Of a stretch of 13,414 nucleotides of DNA, positions 1 to 7,516 are shown piece after piece (within the stretch, counting starts at the first letter, position 1; each line of letters begins with the position of its first letter). The translations under genes and the position numbers were made by a program. Under the pieces are notes generated by a model. The model had not been told where the DNA came from and made no database searches. It was given only the letters and a program-made list of their open reading frames with translations. This DNA is from Byssochlamys sp. IMV 00236 (Eukaryota > Ascomycota > Eurotiomycetes > Eurotiales > Thermoascaceae): NCBI GenBank assembly GCA_001931875.2, contig MSJH02000226.1:1-13414 (forward strand), in the 5' to 3' direction.

Positions 1-30
1 TTTTTTTTTTTTTTTTTTTTTTTTTTTTTT
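1..30. repeat. Poly-T run at left window edge
   Basis: Thirty uninterrupted T residues form the very start of the window, only 40 bp before the first start codon. With the matching poly-T at the other end, this suggests the window is a complete contig that stopped at homopolymers. Part of the upstream promoter of the first gene is therefore missing. Confidence 0.9.
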
Positions 31-33
31 CCT

Positions 34-39
34 ACGCGT
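34..39 (+). promoter_or_regulatory. Possible MluI cell-cycle box (ACGCGT) before the J-protein gene
   Basis: The hexamer ACGCGT lies 32 bp upstream of the start codon at 71. In yeasts this MCB element binds MBF and drives G1/S transcription, which would suit a histone co-chaperone gene. The same hexamer also occurs inside coding sequence near 9083, so one copy may be chance. The transcription start is unknown, and the element may lie within the 5' UTR. Confidence 0.25.
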
Positions 40-70
40 ATACGATAATAGCATTTTTTATTCACACCTC

Positions 71-944
71 ATGTCCTCTTCAAGTTTTAATTGTTATAAA
101 ATCCTTGAATTAGACAAGGAAACAGCTACAATTAACGATATAAAGAAAGCATATCGTAGACTCGCTTTAAAATACCATCCAGATAAACAACCTACCGATG
201 CTACAGAAGAAGAAAAGAAAAAAGCAAATGAGGCATTTCAAAGGATGGGTAAAGCATATGCAGTATTAAGTGATCCCAAACGAAAAGAACGATATGACCG
301 AACCGGAAGTATGGACGAAAGCGAGTTTGAAGGAGAAAAAGATTGGACAGCTTATTTCAAAGAACTGTGGGATGGTGTTGTCAGTGCTGAAACAATAGAG
401 GTTCAGGCACAAAAGTATAGAGGTATACACATATACTTTTCCTAAAGATAATATAATAATCTTTTTTTATGAAGGTTCTGAAGAAGAAAAAAAGGATGTT
501 TTGGAAGCTTATAAACGACACAAAGGCAGCATGGACGATATCCTACAAGTCATTGAATGTTCAGTTGCTGAGGATGGTATGCGTTTTGAAAAGATGATAA
601 GAGAGGCAATAGAACAGAATCAGGTTCCTACTTTTAAAAAGTTTGAAAAAACAACGACAGCCAAAGCCCATGAGAAGCGTATAAAAGATGAAAGTAAGCA
701 AAGAGCAGACTTTGATAAACAGGCAGGAGGAGACATGGATTCTCTTGCTCGAGCTATTCAAAAAAGAAACAAAGATAGACAGAATAAGATGGAATCCATT
801 ATAAGTTCAATAGAAGCAAAAGAAAAGGCGAAATCGGGGAAAAAGAGAGGCCATGATCAAGTAGATCCTGGTATGCCTACAGACGAAGAATTCGCAAGAA
901 TACAAGAGCAGGTGATGAAGCGATCGAAAAAGAACAAGCAGTAA
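71..944 (+). CDS. DNAJC9: DNAJC9-type J-domain co-chaperone
   Basis: Two exons, 71-422 and 475-944, joined across a 52-nt GT-AG intron, give 273 aa (vertebrate DNAJC9 is about 260 aa). The J domain covers about residues 6-77, with the HPD motif at 36-38 that stimulates Hsp70 ATPase activity, ending in RYDRTGS. The splice restores the family-typical segment YRGSEEEKKD, followed by a helical region and a Lys/Glu-rich, probably coiled-coil tail. Without splicing the frame stops soon after residue 117, which supports the intron. Vertebrate DNAJC9 is a histone H3-H4 chaperone that recruits Hsp70; a nuclear histone-supply role here is inferred from family membership. An AATAAA lies at 1055-1060. 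The gene converges on LCL3. The call is firm for the J domain and strong for the DNAJC9 subfamily. Confidence 0.9.
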
Positions 945-1147
945 ACAATAGAAATTATCATTTTACATTTAAAACCATGGTAACCATTGTCATAAAAGCA
1001 CGATTAAATGAGAAATTAATCTGTAAACAGCTATATATACATTATAAACATTGTAATAAAACAGTCTCTCATCATTCTATCCAAGCAGATTAAAGATATC
1101 TATGGTAATAACAGTTAAATAATCATATCGTTGTTGCCTTGCATAGC
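945..1147. other. Convergent 3' intergenic region
   Basis: About 200 bp separate the stop codons of the J-protein gene (+) and LCL3 (-). An AATAAA at 1055-1060 on the + strand is a plausible poly(A) signal for the J-protein gene. I saw no canonical AATAAA for LCL3 on the - strand. Nothing else is recognisable. Confidence 0.6.
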
Positions 1148-1998
1148 TTACTTTGATTTATGATCACCAGGCGAGACATAATTCTTTAAGGACCAAATTC
1201 CTTTTCGAAGAAGTCTAGATACACGCTTTAGCGTTTAATAAAAAAAAAAAAGTACCATCTACACTTACTTTGCTCTTGCTTCATATTTCTTCAACTCGTC
1301 CAATATACCAGCATATTGTGCACCCTTTGCGACATATATACTGGCAAGTCCCGCTTTTACCATCTCAAGGGACACGTTCTTCTTTAAAAAGAACGGTGGT
1401 CGTCTGACGTAAGCCATAGCAACCTAGCAAATCATCCGTCATTTGACGCTTACTCCCTTCATTAAAGACTTACCACTCTACTGTATTGATCTCTACTTAA
1501 TAATTGAACTTGTACCTTTTTATTCAACACCATCTTGGTCAAAAATTGCTTAGCCTCTGCTGAAAAGGGTTGAGCAGGCATCCCAAAGTGCGCACTCTCG
1601 GGCGCATCAACACCCGCAATACGAACAGCTATGGTCTGATTCTGAAGCTCTTTCCTTGTCTTTGGTATATGTCTAAACCATCCCCACCCTAGTCCGGGTG
1701 TATGATACAGTCTAAAGTTATCACTATCTCCAACGGAAACAACTTTCCCACGTATTGTCATTGTTCTTTCAAACGCTTCAGGTGGTATATGTGCTGCCGT
1801 CTTGAACCTTTTTCCAACAATAAAAGTTGAGATCACATAAACAGCTGGTATGGCTATAAGTATTCCTCCTGCTACAGGTCGCCAGATCTTTTGAACAACT
1901 GAATCAACCCAGGCGTCAATATTTTCTTTGGAATAAGTCTTTTGATCAAATAAGCTTTTCCAGTTTAATTCATGTTCTTGTCCATCATTCTTTGCCAT
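1148..1998 (-). CDS. LCL3: LCL3-type mitochondrial membrane-anchored staphylococcal-nuclease-like protein
   Basis: Three exons on the - strand (1998-1474, 1423-1269, 1214-1148) with introns of 50 and 54 nt give 248 aa (yeast Lcl3 is about 274 aa). A short polar N-terminus precedes one membrane segment at about residues 42-61, then a thermonuclease (SNase) fold. Catalytic-type residues are visible: R126 in VRIAGVDAPE, E134, and R174 in DQYSRVV; acidic metal ligands are D91 or D93 and D131. Both apparent early stops arise at splice donors. After RVV the frame continues as AMAYVRRPPFF, and the TAA at the end of exon 2 overlaps GTAAGT. Exon 3 adds the family-like tail RKGIWSLKNYVSP. I chose the ATG at 1998; upstream in-frame codons include only a GTG. 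The start lies 32 bp from the inverted repeat, so its core promoter is in the left arm. The family is fungal, and its cellular substrate is not established. Confidence 0.9.
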
Positions 1999-2030
1999 GT
2001 TCCTTAATGAATTAAACTGCACTCAAATAC

Positions 2031-2263
2031 AGTGCTTCCAGCAATTGATGTTGCAGCCAATCAAAGTCGATGCTACTGACCAATTAAAAATGATGATATT
2101 GTCCAATCAAGGTTAATTTCATATTTTCAGAAAGGTCAACACTACATACACCAGAAAATGCACCAGTAAAAGGGCTAATGCTACAGGGCGCTTCTTCTAG
2201 CCACTACATGTAAGGCTGTTCAGTTCACTCTCTTTGATACAAAATACGAGTCGCTACACATGA
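2031..2263. repeat. Left arm of a perfect 233-bp inverted repeat
   Basis: Every base from 2031 to 2263 pairs with 2570 down to 2338 (paired coordinates always sum to 4601), with no mismatch or gap in 233 bp. Pairing fails at once outside (C at 2030 against A at 2571) and inside (G at 2264 against T at 2337). The arm begins 32 bp upstream of the LCL3 start codon and must contain its proximal promoter. I see no terminal target-site duplication, transposase or other coding content. It could be a non-autonomous foldback element, an inverted promoter duplication, or an assembly artefact. Confidence 0.95.
2057..2107 (+). promoter_or_regulatory. Three CCAAT boxes at exact 23-bp spacing (left arm)
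   Basis: CCAAT pentamers start at 2057, 2080 and 2103 on the + strand, so each start is exactly 23 bp from the next. Read in the direction of LCL3 transcription they appear as ATTGG. CCAAT is the binding core of the heterotrimeric NF-Y/HAP factor, and arrays of it are typical proximal promoter elements. The most proximal box is about 60 bp upstream of the LCL3 start codon. Binding is inferred. Confidence 0.5.
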
Positions 2264-2337
2264 GTTTATAAAAGGTTCATCTTGGTTTGTTTCTTTTCAG
2301 GAAGGAAGAGATAAAAAGAGATGTTTTTATTTTAATT
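2264..2337. other. 74-bp spacer between inverted-repeat arms
   Basis: This is the unpaired loop of the inverted repeat. It is AT-rich, has a TATAAAA-like stretch near 2267 and a purine-rich block near 2300-2320, and shows no coding potential. It is the only asymmetric sequence between the two promoter copies. Confidence 0.85.
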
Positions 2338-2570
2338 TCATGTGTAGCGACTCGTATTTTGTATCAAAGAGAGTGAACTGAACAGCCTTACATGTAGTGG
2401 CTAGAAGAAGCGCCCTGTAGCATTAGCCCTTTTACTGGTGCATTTTCTGGTGTATGTAGTGTTGACCTTTCTGAAAATATGAAATTAACCTTGATTGGAC
2501 AATATCATCATTTTTAATTGGTCAGTAGCATCGACTTTGATTGGCTGCAACATCAATTGCTGGAAGCACT
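2338..2570. repeat. Right arm of the perfect 233-bp inverted repeat
   Basis: This is the reverse complement of 2031-2263 with 100% identity. It ends 119 bp before the F-box start codon at 2690. Because the F-box gene reads rightward and LCL3 leftward, each gene sees this sequence in the same orientation relative to its own transcription. Confidence 0.95.
2494..2544 (+). promoter_or_regulatory. Three ATTGG (inverted CCAAT) boxes at 23-bp spacing (right arm)
   Basis: ATTGG pentamers start at 2494, 2517 and 2540, mirroring the left-arm array. They lie about 145-200 bp upstream of the F-box start codon. By symmetry they would give the F-box gene the same CCAAT-type input as LCL3. Function is inferred. 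Confidence 0.45.
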
Positions 2571-2689
2571 ATATTATTTCATGTGTGAATAATTTCTGTT
2601 TATGCATTTTACATATAAATTGAAAATATTTTACCCTTTATGCAGCGTGTGTAGAAGGTTTTCTTTTTTTTTTTTTTTAACATTTCGAA

Positions 2690-4417
2690 ATGGTCAAGAT
2701 TCAACATATACCTCTGCACATTCTCGACATCATTCTTCAAGACCTTCCAAAGAAAACTTTATTTCAGTGCCGAACAGTTTGCTTAAAGTGGAATTCTGTA
2801 GTTACAAAATACCTGTTTAGAGAAGTTCGTATTTCAGGCGACATAAAGGCCTTTTTTGATGTTTGGGAAGTAAAAGGGACCTCTGGTCGAATAGATCCTA
2901 GAGAATGTATAAAGGAGTTAAGCCTTGAATATATTAATCATTTATCTTTTGAAGAATTCAAACAATTGGTCATATGCTGTCCTAACGTCAGAATGCTCCT
3001 TGTCTTTCCACGCCTATACGAGACCTGTGTATCGACCTACCTGCTTGAAATTGATGATGATATCAAATGGGAACTTGAGGAGATATTTGCAGATTTACCT
3101 TATCAACCCACATTATATCACTACTTGAAATATAAGGATTCCATCACAAACATGTCTGTACCCAAACATGTGACAGACTTGCAGTTCTTGCAGTCATTTC
3201 CGTCACTCCAAGAACTTACACTACCTCCACGTTTGGCCATTTCGTCTGTGCAAGATTTCGCGTTCATCTTTGATACATGCTCAAATATAGATACTTTGGA
3301 TATCACTATCGAAATAGACGATGTACCCCATCCAATACTAAACCAAGATCCTTATCCCTCTTTGACCAGTCTAACTATCGCAAGTTTCCACTCAACTATA
3401 CCAAGTTCACTCATACACTACATCTCAACACGATTTGTTAATCTTTTTACGTTCTATGTTTATTTTGTATATCCACGCAACATTATATCGCTTGGAGAAA
3501 CTTATAGTCGTCTTTTGGATGGTCGCATAGCACACCCCAAGTACAACTTTGTCTTTCATTTTGATGTAAACGATGGTGCTGGTAGAAATTTCACAGGAAC
3601 TCAAAGGGAGATAGCTCATATGGTTACTGAATGTCTAAGCGCTACCTTCAAACATCGATCAGTGCTACCAAAGGTTCGAAATTCGTTAAGAATTAGTAAG
3701 CAATCATTTACTGCCAACCGTATGTTGCTTACAACGAGCCTAACTAATCATGGGGACAAGCAAATGCACTGCCTGGTTCAGTCAGGGTTGGAATTTTCCG
3801 ATATCATTAATCAACGTGTCCTATCTGCAAGGAATTTATCCCAACACCTCCATCAGCTGGCAATAGAAGGCGAGGACTCGAATATAGGATTATCTGAGAA
3901 TGATTACTCATCTATAGAAAAATGCCCCCTGATTTACGAACTAACTTTTTTTCGCGTACGCCTGCAACCTTTTGAAAATCACGTCTATAAGTCAGTGAAG
4001 ATACTAAATATCTCCTCAGCTCAAGTGCATGTCGATTTTTTTCAAACTCTGGGCGCTCGGTGTCCTCATTTGGAAGATGTTACCTTGAGTGGCATCTGTG
4101 TTATTGGTCCAAACAGTACTGACAGCCATGTAGTGATTGACTTTCAAGACATAAAGCTGAGAAGACTTAACTTATACTCTTTAAAGAATGGAGCTTTCAT
4201 GAATGCACCGTGTTTGCTAACCATAAAAACATTGAGAAAACATCTACATATCAAGGTGGAAGGATGGAAAGCACTTGCAAAGATTACAGAGGAAGAAGCC
4301 GTAGAATGCCATGCACAGAATTATAGTCGCTATTACATCTACTGCAATGATATTCAAGAGTTAACGATTCATGGCAAGTTAGTATTACTCTACTCAGATG
4401 ACATTGATGAACAATAA
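2690..4417 (+). CDS. F-box protein with leucine-rich-repeat-like body
   Basis: A single uninterrupted frame encodes 575 aa from the ATG at 2690, which follows a T-rich leader. Residues about 5-46 match the F-box consensus, with IPLHILDIILQDL then CRTVCLKW, the surface that binds Skp1 in SCF ubiquitin ligases. The rest is irregular, with scattered leucine-rich segments such as LQELTLPP, KILNISSAQ, EDVTLSG, RRLNLYSL and QELTIHGK. This suggests a divergent LRR solenoid for substrate recognition. Large families of such F-box proteins are common in Mucoromycota, and I cannot name the target. Lack of introns contrasts with its neighbours and could reflect family expansion by retrocopying, or chance. 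The upstream region is the right arm of the inverted repeat. An AATAAA at 4482-4487 is a plausible poly(A) signal. Confidence 0.85.
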   Translation: MVKIQHIPLHILDIILQDLPKKTLFQCRTVCLKWNSVVTKYLFREVRISGDIKAFFDVWEVKGTSGRIDPRECIKELSLEYINHLSFEEFKQLVICCPNVRMLLVFPRLYETCVSTYLLEIDDDIKWELEEIFADLPYQPTLYHYLKYKDSITNMSVPKHVTDLQFLQSFPSLQELTLPPRLAISSVQDFAFIFDTCSNIDTLDITIEIDDVPHPILNQDPYPSLTSLTIASFHSTIPSSLIHYISTRFVNLFTFYVYFVYPRNIISLGETYSRLLDGRIAHPKYNFVFHFDVNDGAGRNFTGTQREIAHMVTECLSATFKHRSVLPKVRNSLRISKQSFTANRMLLTTSLTNHGDKQMHCLVQSGLEFSDIINQRVLSARNLSQHLHQLAIEGEDSNIGLSENDYSSIEKCPLIYELTFFRVRLQPFENHVYKSVKILNISSAQVHVDFFQTLGARCPHLEDVTLSGICVIGPNSTDSHVVIDFQDIKLRRLNLYSLKNGAFMNAPCLLTIKTLRKHLHIKVEGWKALAKITEEEAVECHAQNYSRYYIYCNDIQELTIHGKLVLLYSDDIDEQ

Positions 4418-4492
4418 ATCATTCCTATAATATGTCTTCGACAGCAAAGAGCTGAAAGAATCAGGTATCCATTTTATTTACAATAAAAAGAG
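4418..4492. terminator. 75-bp convergent 3' region with back-to-back poly(A) signals
   Basis: Only 75 bp separate the F-box stop (+) from the phosducin-like stop (-). A + strand AATAAA lies at 4482-4487 and a - strand AATAAA at 4478-4473. Each signal sits near the other gene's stop codon, so the two 3' UTRs probably overlap as sense and antisense RNA. Confidence 0.6.
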
Positions 4493-5510
4493 CTACATGT
4501 CATCATCATAGTCATCATCATCATCATCATCATTGTCTTCAGGTATCTTTTCATATATATCATTTTCAGATAAAGCACCATGCCTAATACACACACATTT
4601 ATAAAAACATTACTCTCTGATTATTGCTATTATTATTATTATTATTATTACCGTTGTAAAATATCCTCAATGGACTCCACATCAAATCGTTGTCCAACCT
4701 CATCTATTATTCTTACAAGATTGGCTATTAATATGCCGCCTTGATAAGCTAGAATAGCAGGCGAACCAACCAGATCAAAATCTATCTCAGTAGCATGTAT
4801 TCTTATGAATTTGGCTAATGCATACTTCTTTGCTAAATCGATCAAATACTCATCTAGTTTGTTACAAGCGGGTATTCTCTATATGAAAAACATCAGTAAG
4901 ATCAAGCCATATGTGTGCATCTCCTTTACTTTGTCATAAATATGAACAATGACAGGCACAGTCTTCCATTCATTATCAATAGCTTTAAGATATTCATCTA
5001 CGTTCACGTCATTCACATGTCCAAATACTTTTTGTTGCTGCCGTAACAAGTGATTATTTGCCTTCATATTCCTCAATTCATTTAATCTTTTCTGTCTATA
5101 CATCTTTATCACTTCATCATCATTATCATCATCGTCGTTTTTATGTTCCAATATCAGTAATTCTTCTTGTCTCTTATCTTCTGCATAAGTCGTGGTCATG
5201 GGTGCTTTTGCTAATACGCGTGCATTGTATGCCGCAATCTTTCTTGCTTTTGAATCCTGTTGAATCTTTTGATAGTAGTCATGATCTGCCTTTACACCTT
5301 TTGGTCCTGTTTGTGGTCCTTCATTTCTTAATAGCTCTGGTATTATGCCTGTCTAGAACAAAACGTTAGAGCAAGTTGATCAAAATAATAAATAGTTACT
5401 TGTTCTTGTTCTTCTTCTAGTTCATCATCAGTTTCAGGCTCAATCCTATCTCTATCATCATGTTCTTCTAATCGAGCCTTTTGAAATTGTGCTAGTAATG
5501 CATCATCCAT
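4493..5510 (-). CDS. PDCL: Phosducin-like protein (PhLP1/PDCL type)
   Basis: Four - strand exons (5510-5400, 5352-4930, 4878-4652, 4583-4493) with introns of 47, 51 and 68 nt give 283 aa (human PDCL is 301 aa). The N-terminus is helical and acidic (HDDRDRIEPETDDELEEE) and leads to the conserved TGIIPELL. A basic and acidic helical section follows, then a thioredoxin-like domain from VFGHVNDV through VIVHIYDKRIPACN to GGILIANLVRIIDEVG. That last segment separates PhLP1/phosducin from the PhLP2 and TXNDC9 groups. The last exon encodes a very acidic tail (residues about 269-283) like the end of human PDCL. Stopping at the TAA at 4650-4648 would lose about 30 residues; that TAA overlaps the third donor. 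The family helps the CCT chaperonin assemble G-protein beta-gamma dimers in the cytosol. Function here is by homology. Confidence 0.9.
4628..4650. repeat. (TTA)n microsatellite inside phosducin-like intron 3
   Basis: About seven to eight tandem ATT/TTA triplets sit immediately inside the donor of the third intron. On the coding strand they read as consecutive TAA/AAT triplets, so a retained intron would terminate translation at once. Length is likely polymorphic. Confidence 0.8.
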
Positions 5511-6362
5511 TAGTGCTGATGAAAAAAGTTTAAAACGAAAAAGAAAAAAGAATAAGCTTCACAGCGGACTTTTTCTTCCGAAAAAAGGGAGAAGGGCGTG
5601 TTCTCCTTGGAGTGGACTATGTGACCTAAAGAACAGCAGTTACACAAGTCCCTTTTTTATCTATCAATATCTTTTATGTTTCTTTCTTGGTGGGTTCACA
5701 CATTAAAAAGTATACAGGAAACTAGAAAAACTGTTGTCATTAAATCACTGAGTCCAACAAAGCCTACATGTTTCAATATATGAACATAGGTTATGCTATC
5801 ATCTCTGTTTCTCTTTATTCCGAATAAAGATACACACCAACAATTAGGTAGAGGAGCAAGGTTATGGTGACTAAGGCTACTTTCAAAATATGTAATGTTC
5901 ATTTTAACTACAAATTTCAAGTTACTTTAGCATTCACTTTAAAAGAGAGTAAGTTTGTATGCATATTGTATAATTCATGTTTGTTCAAATCAAATTATTC
6001 CTTCATTTCTCGTTAAACTCTCATGCGAACATAAAGTGGGGGTGTTTATCGTATTTTTACGTTTATATTAAACAATATTACACCCTTTGACGTAATATAA
6101 TCAATATATATTTCGTACACAAGTCAAAGTCATCTTAATACCTCGTATTAAGCCCACAACACTGATTCATGTCATCTATAGTCTGTAGTAGTTGATGACA
6201 ACTCATAAGATGTAATTGGTTGACAACATTTATTATGAATCTCTTTCTTTTCTTTGTTCATAGATAACTACAAAGGGCCTTTTTCCATCTACTTGTATTC
6301 TTATGCTTCTTAGGTAAAAAACTTATTCATCGATAATAACACACATACAATGACACGGACAG
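5511..6362. other. AT-rich intergenic DNA upstream of the phosducin-like gene
   Basis: No convincing gene is visible. The first 130 bp presumably carry the phosducin-like promoter. A short imperfect hairpin, CTTTATTCCGAATAAAG, lies at 5813-5829. A 68-codon open frame on the - strand (ATG at 5902, stop at 5696) lacks recognisable motifs and probably arises by chance. No tRNA-type A or B boxes were found. Confidence 0.5.
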
Positions 6363-6924
6363 CTTAACGAATACACTTATTCTGATATATTGGACAATCA
6401 AAGAATCAGTCACACAACCTCACTGCTATTGCACTTGACGCGAAGAATAGATTCATTGAGGTGTCAATCCGTCATTTTTAACACACTGTAACAACATCCT
6501 CTTGTTTATTCTCTAATTGATGTATTCTTATATTCATCAGTCTTGATCTTATTGAAAAAATCCTAGGAATCCCCTTCTCAGCAGCTTGCAAGAATGTACA
6601 ACAGCTATTTATATGACCACATTCATGTTAACTCAGTTGCTCTTATCGTACAATGTCATGTTGGAATTAGACTAGATTGAGAAAGAGCATTGCACAAGAA
6701 AATGGGATAGTGTTTTAGTATCGGTAAAAGATAAAGGAGTTTCTCTTGCGTTAATGGAATTCTCTGATAGAGTAAATTCAAGCAATAGCAACGCTAAGGG
6801 ACAAGAAGACATTACAAATTTGTATAGCAACATGAAGGAAATACTTCAACACTTTCTCGAAACAGCGAAAAAGCAAGCGTTTGCAGTACGCTCTGTAGAG
6901 ACTTTGGCAGAGCTTTTTCAGTAG
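6363..6924 (+). CDS. Tentative spliced gene (3' part) or gene remnant, uncharacterised
   Basis: Three open segments (6363-6487, 6541-6595, 6676-6921, stop at 6922-6924) join in frame through introns of 53 and 80 nt. Both introns are GT-AG, and the first has a CTAAT branch-like site. The product would be 142 aa, including SLLLHLTRRIDSLRC, LLDLIEKILGIPFSAACKN and RKWDSVLVSVKDKG. The last segment, with ALMEFSDRVN and ITNLYSNMKEILQHF, is the most protein-like. It recalls lineage-expanded hypothetical proteins that I remember from Mucorales genomes, but I cannot name the family. No start codon or 5' exon could be fixed, and later in-frame stops suggest decay. It could equally be chance open frames in AT-rich DNA. 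Confidence 0.3.
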
Positions 6925-7516
6925 CGCATCATCTAATATCTACTATGAATACATATTACTTCAACTGATCTCTACTATCATGATTCAATAGATAACTTCA
7001 TATCCTTTGAATGACTTTTGAACCACCAAGGCAATTACATATGTTGCCAGCACGCTTGCGTAGAATGCATCATCACTCCCCCAGACAGCTACTTCAATAC
7101 ATCAAAGAAGTCCCAAACATTCTGAATTGGAAGAAGGCCATTCTGGACCATTCTTTGCTGTTGCGAATAAAATATTATGGCTACTATTAAAAAAAATCAT
7201 CAGATACATACACACTTGTATATATTGTAAATTTGGAGCGTAATTTATAGTTGCTTGAGGTTGATTTATTCGATTTACACCTTTTTGTTGTTGTTGTTGT
7301 TGCTGATGAAGAATACATGCAACAAAATCCTTTGAAGCGAACTTTAAAGGTAAAGATACTCACCTGCTAGATTCAAAGACTGTTTTGAACCATAAGCCGA
7401 TGTAGTAGGAACATGTCTAAGTCATTACTGCAAGTCTATTGGCTATTTTTATTATCAGTGAATCTCAGACAAGTTTGCATAAAGCATATTTTTTTTTTCC
7501 CTATTCTTTTTTCTTA
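6925..7516. other. Gene-poor DNA upstream of the IKS1-type kinase, with a possible remnant
   Basis: This holds the kinase promoter and scattered short open frames on both strands. A 49-codon + strand frame at 7041-7190 reads SPRQLLQYIKEVPNILNWKK and may be the decayed continuation of the open segments at 6363-6924. A (TTG)n run lies near 7284-7302. Overlapping - strand frames are also open, so strand assignment is uncertain. Confidence 0.3.
7284..7302. repeat. (TTG)n microsatellite
   Basis: About six TTG triplets occur in tandem, reading as CAA (Gln) on the - strand. No gene covering them could be supported. Confidence 0.7.

Noticed and set aside
1462..2022. LCL3 start at 2022
   Set aside because: That codon is GTG. 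A fungal nuclear gene should start at the ATG at 1998, which is also next to the inverted-repeat boundary.
2031..2570. Classical MITE or DNA-transposon interpretation of the inverted repeat
   Set aside because: No flanking direct repeat (target-site duplication) is visible at 2022-2030 versus 2571-2579, and there is no known terminal motif. It is kept only as an alternative.
4500..4535. CAT/ATG triplet tract as a non-coding microsatellite
   Set aside because: It is explained as the codons for the Asp-rich tail of the phosducin-like protein on the - strand.
5813..5829. Hairpin-like CTTTATTCCGAATAAAG
   Set aside because: Short, with no associated gene end or T-tract terminator logic in a eukaryote. 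Probably chance in AT-rich DNA.
5696..5902. 68-codon open frame on the - strand with a hydrophobic C-terminal part
   Set aside because: No motif, no splice context and no recognisable homology. The length is expected by chance in this AT-rich gap, and the longer version begins at TTG.
6930..7430. Several - strand coding-like pieces (Gln-rich run at the TTG repeat; a hydrophobic stretch near 7000-7090)
   Set aside because: Phases could not be joined without stops, and + strand frames over the same bases are equally open. I could not support a gene model.
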